Source of the DNA: Aestuariivita sp.
GTDB lineage: Bacteria; Pseudomonadota; Alphaproteobacteria; Rhodobacterales; Rhodobacteraceae
Length of the DNA stretch: 33,847 bases
Assembly (NCBI RefSeq): GCF_021404545.1
Contig: NZ_JAAWWD010000017.1
Span: 1-33,847, forward strand
Direction of reading: 5' to 3'
Under the pieces are notes generated by a model. It ran no database searches and was not told the DNA's origin. It saw only the letters and a list, made by a program, of their open reading frames with translations. Below, one piece after another: positions 7,332-15,880 of the stretch. The position numbers and the translations under genes are program-made. Each line of letters begins with the position of its first letter. Position 1 is the stretch's first letter.

Positions 7332-8623
7332 GCCGCACCTGCCAACTCGGTGCTGACCTCGCACAGCGTGGCCTCCAGAATATCCAGCGCCTCTCCGAAT
7401 ACAGCATCGGGAATGGTGATCGGCGCAAGACAGCGGATCACGTTGCCATGGATGCCGCAGGACAACAGCAGCAGGCCCTGTTCCTGAGCCTTCAGCCGAA
7501 CGGCATTGGTGAAATCCGGGTTCGGCGCGCCGGAGTGACGCTGTTTGAACTCGACGGCATTCATGAACCCGGGGCCGCGAATATCCGCGATCTCGGGGAC
7601 GGCGTCTCTTAACCCGTCCAGACGTTGCTTGAGGCGCGCGCCCAGGTGGTCGGCGCGGGCGCAAAGCTCTTCCTCTTCGATCACGTCAATCACCGCATGT
7701 GCAGCGGCAACGCCAATCGGGCTGCCGCCATAGGTGCCGCCAAGCCCGCCCGGGTTTGCGGCGTCCATGATCTCGGCCCGTCCGGTCACGGCGGCCAGGG
7801 GAAACCCACCGGCGAGCCCTTTGGCCATGGTGGTCAGGTCAGCGGACACCGCGCAATGCTCCATCGCGAACATCTTGCCGGTGCGGGCAAATCCGGTCTG
7901 CACCTCGTCCGCAATCAGCAGGATGCCATGCGCATCGCAAATCCGCCGCAGCTCGGCCAGGAACCGGGGAGAGGCCACATAAAACCCGCCTTCCCCCTGG
8001 ACCGGCTCGATGATGATCGCCGCAACGCGTGCCGGATCCACATCGGCCTTGAACAGGGTCTCAAGCGCGGCAAGCGAGGCCGCCTCGGAGACGCCATGCA
8101 GATCAATCGGGAACGGAACGTGGAACACGTCAGACGGCATGGCCCCGAACCCGGCCTTATAGGGAAACACTTTGCCGGTCAGCGACATGCCCATGAAGGT
8201 CCGGCCATGGAATCCGCCTGAAAACGCGACAATCGCAGGCCGCCCCGTGGCCGCCCGGGCAATCTTGACGGCGTTTTCAACCGCTTCGGCACCGGTTGTC
8301 ACAAACACGGTTTTCTTCTCAAAATCGCCTGGCACGCGAGCATTCAGCCGCTCGGCCAGACGCACATAGCTTTCATAGGGCACGACCTGATGGCAGGTAT
8401 GGGTGAAGCGATCCAGTTGGGCCTTCACCGCATCTACAATGCGGGGGTGCCGGTGGCCGGTATTGACCACCGCAATGCCTGCGGCAAAGTCGATGAACCG
8501 GTTTCCGTCGACATCCCAGATCTCGGCGTTTTCCGCGCGATCCGCATAGACTTGCGTCATCATCCCCACGCCACGTGCAATGGCGTCGGTTTTACGGGCC
8601 TGTAGTGTTTGATTGCTGGTCAT
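7328..8623 (-). CDS. gabT: 4-aminobutyrate aminotransferase-like class III aminotransferase
   Basis: This 431-residue fold-type I PLP enzyme moves the terminal amino group of GABA, or a related omega-amino acid, to 2-oxoglutarate and yields succinate semialdehyde. Visible hallmarks are the PLP-phosphate contact TTGAEAVENA (109-118), FHGRT (138-142), the Asp of ADEVQTG (Asp239) and the Schiff-base lysine in TMAKGLAGGFPL (Lys268). The length is normal for GabT. Start 8623 is chosen because a GGAGG box (8633-8637 on the complement) is nine bases upstream; a longer in-frame start at 8674 has no comparable site. Its stop overlaps the gabD start. Pairing with GabD points to GABA or a homologue as the amine formed by the upstream carbamoylase. 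Confidence 0.9.
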   Translation of the reverse strand: MTSNQTLQARKTDAIARGVGMMTQVYADRAENAEIWDVDGNRFIDFAAGIAVVNTGHRHPRIVDAVKAQLDRFTHTCHQVVPYESYVRLAERLNARVPGDFEKKTVFVTTGAEAVENAVKIARAATGRPAIVAFSGGFHGRTFMGMSLTGKVFPYKAGFGAMPSDVFHVPFPIDLHGVSEAASLAALETLFKADVDPARVAAIIIEPVQGEGGFYVASPRFLAELRRICDAHGILLIADEVQTGFARTGKMFAMEHCAVSADLTTMAKGLAGGFPLAAVTGRAEIMDAANPGGLGGTYGGSPIGVAAAHAVIDVIEEEELCARADHLGARLKQRLDGLRDAVPEIADIRGPGFMNAVEFKQRHSGAPNPDFTNAVRLKAQEQGLLLLSCGIHGNVIRCLAPITIPDAVFGEALDILEATLCEVSTELAGAA

Positions 8624-8645
8624 GATGGCAAACCTCCGATGGGCG

Positions 8646-9899
8646 CTACGCATTGGCCCGACGCAGAACCGCATGAAGCAGGACGTTTACGCCCGGCACG
8701 GTACTGGCCAGTTCAATGTCTTCGTTCTCGTTATGGGTGATCCCGTCCACGCAAGGCGTGAAGATCATCGCGGTCGGCGCGATTCGGGACAGGTGATAGG
8801 CATCGTGCCCGGCGGCGCTCAGGATCGGGATATGCGCGACATCAAGGTCGCGGGCGGTGGACTGAATCAGATCGATCAGCCCGGCATCGAAAGCGACGTC
8901 ACCAAAGGACCAGTCCTTGACCTTGGAGACGTCGGTACCGGAGCGCTCTGCCACGTCGGGAAGCGCGTGCAGGGCCTTTTGAAACATCTCATCGGCAAGG
9001 TCCGGGTCCGGGTGCCGGACATCGATCACCACCGTCGCCTGATCGGCGATGATGCCGTATCTGTTCGGCGACACGTCAAGCCGGGCGCAGGTCGCGCGGC
9101 CTTCCGGGGCATAGCCCCAGCCGATCTCATGAAGGCGCGCCACGATCAGCGCGGCCCCCACCAGCGCATCCTTGCGGGCCGCCATCGGGGTTGGGCCGGA
9201 ATGGGCATTTTCCCCGGCAATTTCTAGTTCCGCACCAAAGGATGTGAAGCCCCCGGTGACAATGCCCACCGGCACCTTCTGCGCGTCAAGGATCGGGCCC
9301 TGTTCGATATGCAGCTCGAAATAAGCGTCAATATCTGCCGCGTCCCGCTGGACAGAACCGGCATATCCGATGCGCGCCACCTCATCGCCAAAGGTCAGAC
9401 CCGCATCATCGGTCTGCGACAGGACCCAGTTCAGATCATGGACCCCCGCAAAGACGCCCGCGCCCATCATCGGGGGTTGAAACCGCACCCCCTCCTCATT
9501 GGTCCAGCAGACCACTTCGATCGGGCGGCGGGTGCGGATGTCCCGGTCGTTGAGCGTGCGGATCACTTCAAGCCCGGACAGCACGCCCAGGATGCCATCA
9601 TAGCGGCCCCCGGCAATCTGGGTATCCAGATGGCTGCCCATTACAACCGGGGTGAGCTCAGGATCGCGCCCCTCCCGGCGGGCAAAGATATTGCCCACCG
9701 GATCGACTGTCACCGTGCAGCCCGCATCCTGACACCAGGTGACGAACTGATCTCGCATGGCCTTGTCGTCGTCGCTCAGCGTCAGGCGGCTCAACCCGCC
9801 CGCCTTGCCCGGGCCGATGCCGGCCGACACCTCCAGCGTGTGCCAAAGGCGCTCCGGGTCAATGGTCAGGGTGTTGGTGGGCCGCAAGTCGGTGGTCAC
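8646..9899 (-). CDS. M20-family N-carbamoyl amino acid amidohydrolase (ureidopropionase/allantoate amidohydrolase type)
   Basis: The 417-residue zinc hydrolase should cleave a ureido (N-carbamoyl) acid to the amine, CO2 and ammonia. Metal-site motifs of the hydantoinase/carbamoylase branch are present: GSHLDT with His90, GGRYDGILGV with Asp101, NEEGVRF with Glu135/136, ELHIEQGP with His197, and THNENE with His389. GHDA at 364-367 and the dimerisation-domain motif NAHSGPTP (231-238) are also in place. GTG 9899 is taken as the start: it sits four bases after the deiminase stop, and codons upstream run inside that gene. Flanking genes make a deiminase product such as 4-ureidobutyrate the best guess. 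Alternatives are beta-ureidopropionate, N-carbamoyl-L-amino acids or allantoate. Confidence 0.87.
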   Translation of the reverse strand: MTTDLRPTNTLTIDPERLWHTLEVSAGIGPGKAGGLSRLTLSDDDKAMRDQFVTWCQDAGCTVTVDPVGNIFARREGRDPELTPVVMGSHLDTQIAGGRYDGILGVLSGLEVIRTLNDRDIRTRRPIEVVCWTNEEGVRFQPPMMGAGVFAGVHDLNWVLSQTDDAGLTFGDEVARIGYAGSVQRDAADIDAYFELHIEQGPILDAQKVPVGIVTGGFTSFGAELEIAGENAHSGPTPMAARKDALVGAALIVARLHEIGWGYAPEGRATCARLDVSPNRYGIIADQATVVIDVRHPDPDLADEMFQKALHALPDVAERSGTDVSKVKDWSFGDVAFDAGLIDLIQSTARDLDVAHIPILSAAGHDAYHLSRIAPTAMIFTPCVDGITHNENEDIELASTVPGVNVLLHAVLRRANA

Positions 9900-9903
9900 G
9901 GCA

Positions 9904-10827
9904 TCAGGCCTCGCGCTTGAGGGCTTGCGCCATGCAATGGATGCCACCACCGGTCTTGGAGATTTCGGCGGTGTCGACATCCGCCACCTCAAAGCCCCGT
10001 GCCCGCAACTGTTCGATAAGCGCCTTGGAGGAGGCTGGCGCGATGATCTTGTCATTGCCAAGCGACATCATATTGCAGCCCAGAGCCATCGTGTCCTGGA
10101 ACGGGACATCGATGATTTCATGCCCTTTGGCTTTCAGCCACTCGACAATCGCAGGTTCGGTACAGGCGACACAGACCGCTGTCAGCTTGTCCGCGATGGG
10201 CACAACCATCAGGTCGATATGCACGTAATACTCGTCGATAAAGGCGATACGGACTTCCCAGCCCTCATCCTCGAACCAGCCCGCCACCTGCTTGGCGCCC
10301 GCCTCGTTCGTGCGCGCCTCGCCGCAGCCGATCAGCACACAGCCTTCTTCGATGACGTTGAAATCGCCGCCCTCGAACGTGCCAGCCGTGACCATGTCAT
10401 AGATCGGGATGCCCAGCTTTTCATAGGCGCGGATGGCGGCGTAATTCTCGCCCCGGCGCCACCATTGCGACATCGCGGTGATGAAGGCGCCATAAGGGGT
10501 CATGCAGGAGCTGTCCCGGGAATAGACCTGCATGGTCAGTTCGGGCTCGGGGTCGAGCATGTGCACATTGACGTTGAAATGCTTGTAGGCATCGACCAGC
10601 TCGGCGTGTTGGGCTTGTGCTACCTGAATGTTGCACGGCGCCTCGCGCAGGTGTTTGCGCGACAGGCTGGAGGTCGCGCGGTGGAACAGATGCGCGGGCG
10701 AGCCCAGAAGAACGTCGGTCAGCGGGTCTGTTTCATTGCGAAACCCCCACGTGGTCAGCGCCGAGGTCCCGCCCCCTGCCACGCGGCGTTGCAGGCTGAA
10801 AGCGTCAGGTTTTGCATCAAGTGCCAT
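9904..10827 (-). CDS. Guanidino deiminase-like protein (amidinotransferase/arginine deiminase superfamily)
   Basis: The 307-residue protein belongs to the beta/alpha-propeller guanidine-modifying superfamily, which hydrolyses or transfers the amidino group of guanidino compounds. The catalytic set is complete: SRDSS with Asp105, FEGGDF with Glu152 and Asp155, VHIDL with His203 and Asp205, and the nucleophile Cys298 in GGGIHCMAQ. The last motif recalls agmatine deiminase (GGxHC), while the length is closer to dimethylargininase (DDAH) and short arginine deiminases. With a carbamoylase, GabT and GabD downstream, I infer deimination of a guanidino acid to a ureido acid plus ammonia. Dimethylarginine hydrolysis is the main alternative. 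The start is 35 bases after the M20 stop, with a GAGGAC box about ten bases upstream. Confidence 0.85.
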   Translation of the reverse strand: MALDAKPDAFSLQRRVAGGGTSALTTWGFRNETDPLTDVLLGSPAHLFHRATSSLSRKHLREAPCNIQVAQAQHAELVDAYKHFNVNVHMLDPEPELTMQVYSRDSSCMTPYGAFITAMSQWWRRGENYAAIRAYEKLGIPIYDMVTAGTFEGGDFNVIEEGCVLIGCGEARTNEAGAKQVAGWFEDEGWEVRIAFIDEYYVHIDLMVVPIADKLTAVCVACTEPAIVEWLKAKGHEIIDVPFQDTMALGCNMMSLGNDKIIAPASSKALIEQLRARGFEVADVDTAEISKTGGGIHCMAQALKREA

Positions 10828-10861
10828 TTGGTCATGTCCTCAAAGGTTGAAAGCAGATGTG

Positions 10862-12445
10862 TCAGGCGTCTGGCTGCGATGACGGGATCCACCAATCGCG
10901 ACCGCGCGCGGTGGTGACATATTCGGGCCAGCGGAAATGGATCGGCGGGTCGTAATCGCATAGCGGCGCAACCCAGTCGGCGCCGCCGATGCCGCCCCCT
11001 GTTCGATCGCGGAACTCCGCCATTGCGGCGTCCCGCGCGGAAGCGTCTTCCAGAAGTCGCAGCGCCGAGAGCGCAAGCACTTTGGAAGCTGTGCGGATCA
11101 TCGGGTCAATCGTCACGGGCATGCCGCCGAGCGCATTCATCACCCAGGGCGGATACGCGGCGCCGGTCACCGGCTTGAGCGCCGGGCGGGCGATGTAGAA
11201 CCGCGCCGTGGGCGCATGCCACGACATGTCGGTGTAATCGTCAGAGGTGGAATTCAGCTGCGAGGGCGGCAAATCCTGCCGCAGGATGGCTTCGGCCTCT
11301 TGCGGGGCAATCAACTGCGACAGCTCATCGATAAAGGGGTCGTCCATCGGATCCAGCCCGAGATTGCCCTGGATCGCGCGCGCCGCCGCTTTTGCCGGTT
11401 CGTCCCAGATTGGCGCGCCAACCTCTTGCAACGCGTCCCAGACCACATCCGCCATCGCGTGATTGGCCAGCCCCGGGCGGGATTTGCAGACCCAGTGACG
11501 CTCAACCCGGCAGCCGGTCATCGCGGCGGCGGCGGCGGCGTTCCGGTCCAGAACGGCGGTGATCTGTTCGGCCATCTCGACCGTGGGCACCCGCATCATA
11601 TACTGAATCTCGGCCAGCCCGGCGGGCAGATTGTCTGCCGTGGCCTGGCCCGCGGTCAGGATCGCCTCGGACACGGACCAGCCGCCCTGATGCGGCAGCA
11701 TCGCCTCGCGCAACACCTTGGAAGACTGATACATCGTCATCAACGCATCATTCGCCCCAGGGGCGCGGACGGCGGAATGGGATTGCGGGATCGGTGCACC
11801 ATCGGCACGGCCCCAGGCCTCCGGGGCATCGCAAATGAAACGGTAAATCATCGAATACGCGGCGCCGCAGTGGGTCTCCCAACGCACGGTGTTACACATC
11901 GGCAGCATGTAGAACGGATGGAAGGACAGCATCGCCGCCAGACCGTCATAATACCCTTTCGCGGCATGAATGGGCTTGGATCCGCGGACCTTTTCCGCCG
12001 GTTCCCCGGTGAACCGCAGCCCGCCTTTGATGCCGTGTTTCTCCATCGCGGCTTTGGTGGCCAGAAGCCCCCCCAGCGCGCTGATGCCCAGGCCCGAATG
12101 CGGGTCGGTGTGACCGCCTGCCTGATATCCCAGCCCCTCACGAGGTTCGCGCCGCGTGCTGGCCGCCTGACAATTTCCCGGCACCGCGTCGTATTCGGCA
12201 TACATCCCAATGACGGGGCCGTCGCCGTTTGACCATTCGGCGCAGAAGGCCGTTGGCATGCCGCCTGACCCCTCCTCGACCGTGAACCCCTCGGCGCGGA
12301 GGCGTTCAACATACCAGGCAGCGGACTGATATTCCCGCCACGCGGTCTCGCCATATTCAAAGAGTGTTGCGCACCAGTCTGACAACTTCGGCATCCGGGC
12401 ATCAACCTGGGACACGGCGTCAGACTGTGCATTCGAAATAGGCAT
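10862..12445 (-). CDS. M20-family amidohydrolase (AbgB-like)
   Basis: This 527-residue peptidase M20D-type amidohydrolase is related to p-aminobenzoyl-glutamate hydrolase subunit B (AbgB). Motifs include GMYAEYDAVPG (80-90), the metal-binding GGHTDPHSGLG (111-121, with His112 and Asp114), and FTGEPAEKVRGSK (145-157, with Glu148 and Glu151). Such enzymes release an amine or amino acid from an amide conjugate. Start ATG 12445 has AAGGAGAC just upstream; an in-frame ATG at 12487 lacks this. It is the first gene of the operon and lies opposite lysR. It may free the guanidino compound from an acylated or peptide-bound form, but the substrate is not deducible. Length (about 45 residues more than AbgB) is unremarkable. 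Confidence 0.85.
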   Translation of the reverse strand: MPISNAQSDAVSQVDARMPKLSDWCATLFEYGETAWREYQSAAWYVERLRAEGFTVEEGSGGMPTAFCAEWSNGDGPVIGMYAEYDAVPGNCQAASTRREPREGLGYQAGGHTDPHSGLGISALGGLLATKAAMEKHGIKGGLRFTGEPAEKVRGSKPIHAAKGYYDGLAAMLSFHPFYMLPMCNTVRWETHCGAAYSMIYRFICDAPEAWGRADGAPIPQSHSAVRAPGANDALMTMYQSSKVLREAMLPHQGGWSVSEAILTAGQATADNLPAGLAEIQYMMRVPTVEMAEQITAVLDRNAAAAAAMTGCRVERHWVCKSRPGLANHAMADVVWDALQEVGAPIWDEPAKAAARAIQGNLGLDPMDDPFIDELSQLIAPQEAEAILRQDLPPSQLNSTSDDYTDMSWHAPTARFYIARPALKPVTGAAYPPWVMNALGGMPVTIDPMIRTASKVLALSALRLLEDASARDAAMAEFRDRTGGGIGGADWVAPLCDYDPPIHFRWPEYVTTARGRDWWIPSSQPDA

Positions 12446-12494
12446 TTTCGTCTCCTTGATGCCCAGTAAGGCACCGAAGACATGCACCGAAAAG

Positions 12495-12529
12495 TGAAAC
12501 GTTTTCTCGGAAATGACAAAATTTGTTCA
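12495..12529 (+). promoter_or_regulatory. Candidate LysR operator in the divergent M20/lysR intergenic region
   Basis: Two adjacent dyads lie 50-84 bases from the M20 start. They are TGAAACGTTTTCTC (12495-12508, core AAACGTTT) and TGACAAAATTTGTTCA (12514-12529, 12 of 16 positions symmetric, fitting the T-N11-A form of LysR boxes). Together they contain the composite GTTTTCTC-N5-TGACAAA (12501-12520), which recurs at 13501-13520 next to the transporter genes. Divergent placement of a LysR gene and its target is the standard arrangement for this family. Confidence 0.6.
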
Positions 12530-12585
12530 CCTTTGCTATCACCTTGGATAGAAAAGACTGAACTCACACCAGCGAGAGCTCCGAC

Positions 12586-13476
12586 GTGCAACGCATCCCC
12601 TCTACCCAGGCCCTGCGAGCTTTGGAAAGCTTTTCGCGGCATGGCGCGGTCTGGAAAGCGGCCGATGAACTTAACCTGACGCGGAGCGCGGTCAGTCACC
12701 AACTGCGACTGTTGGAGCGCGATCTGGGGTTTTCGTTGTTCCACCGGGTCGGGACCCGACTGGAGTTGACACGACAGGGCCGATCCTATGCCGCAGATGT
12801 CCGGAATGCGCTGGCCGCAATCAGCGGCTCCGCCGCACGCAATGCTGGGCGCGGCCTGTCGGGCAGCCTGACGGTCAGCTGCACGCCGGGCTTCGCGTCC
12901 AGCTGGCTCACCCCCAAAGTTTCCCGGTTTCGCGCGGTCTGCCCGGATATCACCCTTTCCGTTACGCTGCCGACCCAGTTGGATGATGTGACCAACCCGA
13001 ATGCGGATGTATTTATCGTTTTTTCCGATCACAACATGGCTGGAGTCGAGACCGAACTTCTGCAATCCGTCGCCTTCACCCCAATGATCAGCCCGATCCT
13101 CTTGAACCGGCTAGGTGGCCTTCATAACCCTGAAGACGTCTTGCAAGCAGATCTTCTCCATCTCACCGATCACAGCGATTGGGTATCATGGCTTGCGGCG
13201 GCCGGCCAATCCAAAGACGCGGCGCACACCGGGGTCATCTTTGCTGATTTGAACCTCGTCTATACAGCAGCCCGGCATGCGCAGGGCATCGCGATGGGCG
13301 ATGATTTTATCTGCCGCGAAGCGATGGAAACCGGCCAATTGCTCCGGCCATTCGACCTGTCGATCGAATCCTCGAAATCCTACTATCTGGCCATTCCGCC
13401 GGCCAAGGCAGATATCCCAAGCGTGGTCGCGTTTCGGCGCTGGATTCTGGATGAGCTGGTGGACGGCAAATCCTAA
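12586..13476 (+). CDS. LysR-family transcriptional regulator (GcvA-like)
   Basis: The 296-residue DNA-binding activator has an N-terminal winged helix (about residues 5-64: ALRALESFSRHGAVWKAADELNLTRSAVSHQLRLLE) and a C-terminal periplasmic-binding-like effector domain (about 90-290). The SxxGxxSxxLTP-type stretch and overall style resemble the GcvA/AmpR branch. The start is GTG 12586; the ribosome-binding site (GAGAG) is weak. It is transcribed away from the amidohydrolase operon and toward the ABC transporter, whose first gene begins 100 bases downstream. A shared composite motif in both flanking intergenic regions suggests that it controls both units and itself. The likely inducer is the imported guanidino or ureido compound; this is inference. 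Confidence 0.9.
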   Translation: MQRIPSTQALRALESFSRHGAVWKAADELNLTRSAVSHQLRLLERDLGFSLFHRVGTRLELTRQGRSYAADVRNALAAISGSAARNAGRGLSGSLTVSCTPGFASSWLTPKVSRFRAVCPDITLSVTLPTQLDDVTNPNADVFIVFSDHNMAGVETELLQSVAFTPMISPILLNRLGGLHNPEDVLQADLLHLTDHSDWVSWLAAAGQSKDAAHTGVIFADLNLVYTAARHAQGIAMGDDFICREAMETGQLLRPFDLSIESSKSYYLAIPPAKADIPSVVAFRRWILDELVDGKS

Positions 13477-13500
13477 CCCTCTCGCCTTTGGCAAATTTTG

Positions 13501-13520
13501 TTTGTCAAAAGTGAGAAAAC
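13501..13520 (-). promoter_or_regulatory. Second copy of the LysR composite motif, upstream of the ABC transporter
   Basis: The minus strand reads GTTTTCTC (13513-13520), five bases, then TGACAAA (13501-13507), the same composite with the same spacer as at 12501-12520. Neighbouring bases add a partial copy (GGCAAATTTTG, 13490-13500) and another TTTGTCA (13527-13533). The site is 57-76 bases before the ATPase start. Its orientation relative to the transporter is the same as that of the first copy relative to the M20 operon, which supports one regulator serving both. Confidence 0.6.
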
Positions 13521-13576
13521 AATTCGTTTGTCACTGAGCATTTCACCCTCCTAGGCTCTGCCCAACGGAGGCCAAT

Positions 13577-14659
13577 ATGTATGACAAGTCCCACGCAGCG
13601 GAAATACGCGCCCAAAACGTCTGCAAGATGTTTGGTACCTTTTCTGCACTGGATGATATCTCGCTCACGGTTGAACGTGGCGAGTTCCTGACGCTGCTCG
13701 GGCCGTCAGGATCGGGCAAGACAACCTTTCTGATGACGCTTGCCGGTTTTGAGGCACCCACTGCAGGGTCGATCACGCTTGATGGGCGCGATGTGACCAA
13801 CCTCCCCCCCGAGAGCCGAGGGTTTGGAATGGTGTTTCAGGGCTATGCCTTGTTTCCACATATGACTGTCGAGCAGAACATCGCCTTTCCGTTGAAGGTG
13901 CAAAAGCGCAGCCGGACCGAAATCAAGGCCCGGGTCGCGGAGATGGTCGAAATGGTTGGCCTTGGCGGCCATGCGCACAAACGTCCCGACGCACTGTCGG
14001 GCGGACAACAGCAGCGCGTCGCGCTGGCGCGTGCACTCGCCTGTGAGCCGCCCGCGCTTTTGCTGGATGAGCCATTCTCGGCATTGGACAAGAATCTGCG
14101 CGGGCAAATGCAGGATGAAATGCGACGCCTGCACACGCAGACCGGAACAACCTTCATCTTCGTGACGCATGATCAGTCTGAGGCCTTGGCCCTCTCGACC
14201 CACATTGCCATTTTCGAAGCTGGCAAACTTCAGCAGGTGGATGCGCCTCAGGACATCTATGAACATCCGCAGAACCGCTTCGTGGCGGAATTTCTTGGCG
14301 ATATCAATATTTTATCACTTGAGAAGGTATCGCCTGACGGCGACCTGGCCTCGGGTCTGTTCGAGGGGCAGCAATTGCGTGCGCCCATCGGCACCAAAGG
14401 ATCGGCCAATGTCCTTGCCATCCGGCCCGAACACATGAGGCTTTCAGCCAAACGCCCAGAGGTGGGCAACTCGATATCAGCAACGGTGACCAATATCACC
14501 TATCTCGGGGCGCAAACGCGTCTGGATCTGGCTTCACAGGGTGGCACCGGACTGTCTCTGACACTCGACACGGCAAGCCTGCCCGATGGCACCATACCCG
14601 GTGCCGCGCTTTGCGTGAACTGGCCCGAGCAGCACGGGTACTTCCTGCACGATCAATAA
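13577..14659 (+). CDS. PotA-like ABC transporter ATP-binding protein (importer 1)
   Basis: The 360-residue ATPase powers a binding-protein-dependent importer at the inner membrane face. It contains Walker A GPSGSGKT (42-49), Q-loop Gln88, signature LSGGQ (140-144), Walker B LLLDEP (161-166) and H-loop His198 in VTHDQ. A C-terminal TOBE region follows (about 270-355, with LAIRPEH), as in PotA/UgpC-type proteins. The start is supported by ACGGAGG about five bases upstream. It heads the order ATPase, binding protein, permease, permease seen in polyamine and opine-type importers. The LysR motif upstream suggests that its substrate feeds the deiminase/carbamoylase operon. Confidence 0.93.
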   Translation: MYDKSHAAEIRAQNVCKMFGTFSALDDISLTVERGEFLTLLGPSGSGKTTFLMTLAGFEAPTAGSITLDGRDVTNLPPESRGFGMVFQGYALFPHMTVEQNIAFPLKVQKRSRTEIKARVAEMVEMVGLGGHAHKRPDALSGGQQQRVALARALACEPPALLLDEPFSALDKNLRGQMQDEMRRLHTQTGTTFIFVTHDQSEALALSTHIAIFEAGKLQQVDAPQDIYEHPQNRFVAEFLGDINILSLEKVSPDGDLASGLFEGQQLRAPIGTKGSANVLAIRPEHMRLSAKRPEVGNSISATVTNITYLGAQTRLDLASQGGTGLSLTLDTASLPDGTIPGAALCVNWPEQHGYFLHDQ

Positions 14660-14707
14660 CCAAAGCCGCGAGAAGCGGAAAAGCGTCTTACAACACGGAG
14701 TTTATCA

Positions 14708-15823
14708 ATGAACGACGAAATTCAGAACGACAACCTTGAGCGGCTCGCCGATCAGGCCCGCAGCGGGCAGATCACGCGCCGCCGTTTCACACAGCTGGCG
14801 ATCGCCTTGCTCGGCACCACGGCTCTTGCCACAAAAGGCACCCCCGTTCTGGCCGATGATGGTCAGTTGGTGTTCGTCAACTGGGGTGGCGATGCCACAA
14901 CAGCCTACGACTCCGCTTTTGGCCAGCCATTTGAGGCTGAAACCGGCGTCGCGATCCGGCAGGACGGTTCCGGCCCGACCGAAGGCGCCATACAGGCGCA
15001 GATCCAAAGCGGCAATCCGGCATGGGACATTGTGGACGCCGATCCGTTCTCCGCGGAGGCCCTTGGCAAACGCGGCATGATGGAACCGATCGACTATGAT
15101 GTCGTCGACCGCGGCAAGATGCGCGACGGCTTCGGCTGGGACTATGCCGCATCCACCTACTTCTTCTCTTATGTGATTGCTTATGATGCCACGCGATTTG
15201 GCGACACCCCGCCAACCGGCATGGCAGACTTCTTTGACACCGAACGCTTCCCTGGAAAGCGCGCCATGTACAAATGGGGCGTCGGCATGTGGGAAGCCCT
15301 GTTGCTGGGCGACGGTGTTGCGCGGGCAGATCTCTATCCGCTCGACATTGACCGTGCCCATGAGAAGCTGCGCGCGTTCAAGGATGACGTCATCGCCTTC
15401 TGGGGTGGCGGCGCTGAAAGCCAGAGCCTGCTGCTGAATGGCGACGCCTCGATGGCGCTTGTCTGGTCGACCCGCGCCAAGCTGCTGGAACAGGATTCCG
15501 AGGGCGACATCCGCTTCATCTGGAACGATGGCATGATCTCTCCGGGCTCCATGGGCGTGCTCAAAGACAATCCCGGTGGCGCCGAAAACGCGATGCGGTT
15601 CATTGCCTCCGCGCAGGATCCGGAGCGCCAGAAGGTGCTGTTCGATCTGCTGGGTACAGGCCCCGCAAACCCGGCGGCAGATACCCTTATTCCCGAGGAT
15701 CAGCGCCGCTTCAACCCGGTGGACCCGGCCAACTTTGCCCTTCAGGCGCCGCTCGATATGGCCTGGTATGAAGAGCATTACGGCGCGGCCCTCGACACCT
15801 ATCTGGGTATCGTGTCGGCCTGA
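14708..15823 (+). CDS. PotD-like extracellular solute-binding protein with Tat signal (importer 1)
   Basis: The 371-residue periplasmic receptor belongs to the spermidine/putrescine-binding class (type 2 fold). The N-terminus has a Tat-type signal: RRRFTQL at 24-30, a hydrophobic stretch to about 46, and probable cleavage after VLA (49). The mature start LVFVNWGGD is typical of PotD relatives, as are ADFFDTERFPGKRAMYKW and LYPLD. A cationic amine or guanidine ligand is likely from family and context, but no binding residue proves it. It lies 48 bases after the ATPase, with an ACACGGAG site. A perfect hairpin follows the stop codon. Its paralogue is at 29730-30836. Confidence 0.9.
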   Translation: MNDEIQNDNLERLADQARSGQITRRRFTQLAIALLGTTALATKGTPVLADDGQLVFVNWGGDATTAYDSAFGQPFEAETGVAIRQDGSGPTEGAIQAQIQSGNPAWDIVDADPFSAEALGKRGMMEPIDYDVVDRGKMRDGFGWDYAASTYFFSYVIAYDATRFGDTPPTGMADFFDTERFPGKRAMYKWGVGMWEALLLGDGVARADLYPLDIDRAHEKLRAFKDDVIAFWGGGAESQSLLLNGDASMALVWSTRAKLLEQDSEGDIRFIWNDGMISPGSMGVLKDNPGGAENAMRFIASAQDPERQKVLFDLLGTGPANPAADTLIPEDQRRFNPVDPANFALQAPLDMAWYEEHYGAALDTYLGIVSA

Positions 15824-15836
15824 TAACACCGCGTTT

Positions 15837-15861
15837 CCCTTGGCTTTCTCGGAGCCAAGGG
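15837..15861 (+). promoter_or_regulatory. Hairpin between binding-protein and permease genes (importer 1)
   Basis: CCCTTGGCT (15837-15845) and AGCCAAGGG (15853-15861) form a perfect 9-bp stem with a seven-base loop, 13 bases after the binding-protein stop and before the permease start. No T-run follows. Such hairpins often protect the upstream binding-protein mRNA or attenuate transcription, so that the receptor outnumbers the permeases. A hairpin sits in the same place in importer 2. Confidence 0.6.
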
Positions 15862-15880
15862 GCCAACACCAAGGAACGGC

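Noticed and set aside
7332-7664. N-terminal extension of gabD to 7664
   Set aside because: The extension is gabT read in another frame. ATG 7331 gives the normal GabD length and an ATGA coupling.
9757-10917. A 386-codon open frame on the plus strand
   Set aside because: It is antisense to the deiminase gene with complete catalytic motifs and has no recognisable domain.
11216-12232. A 338-codon plus-strand frame inside the M20 gene
   Set aside because: Antisense shadow with low-complexity Arg/Gly-rich composition.
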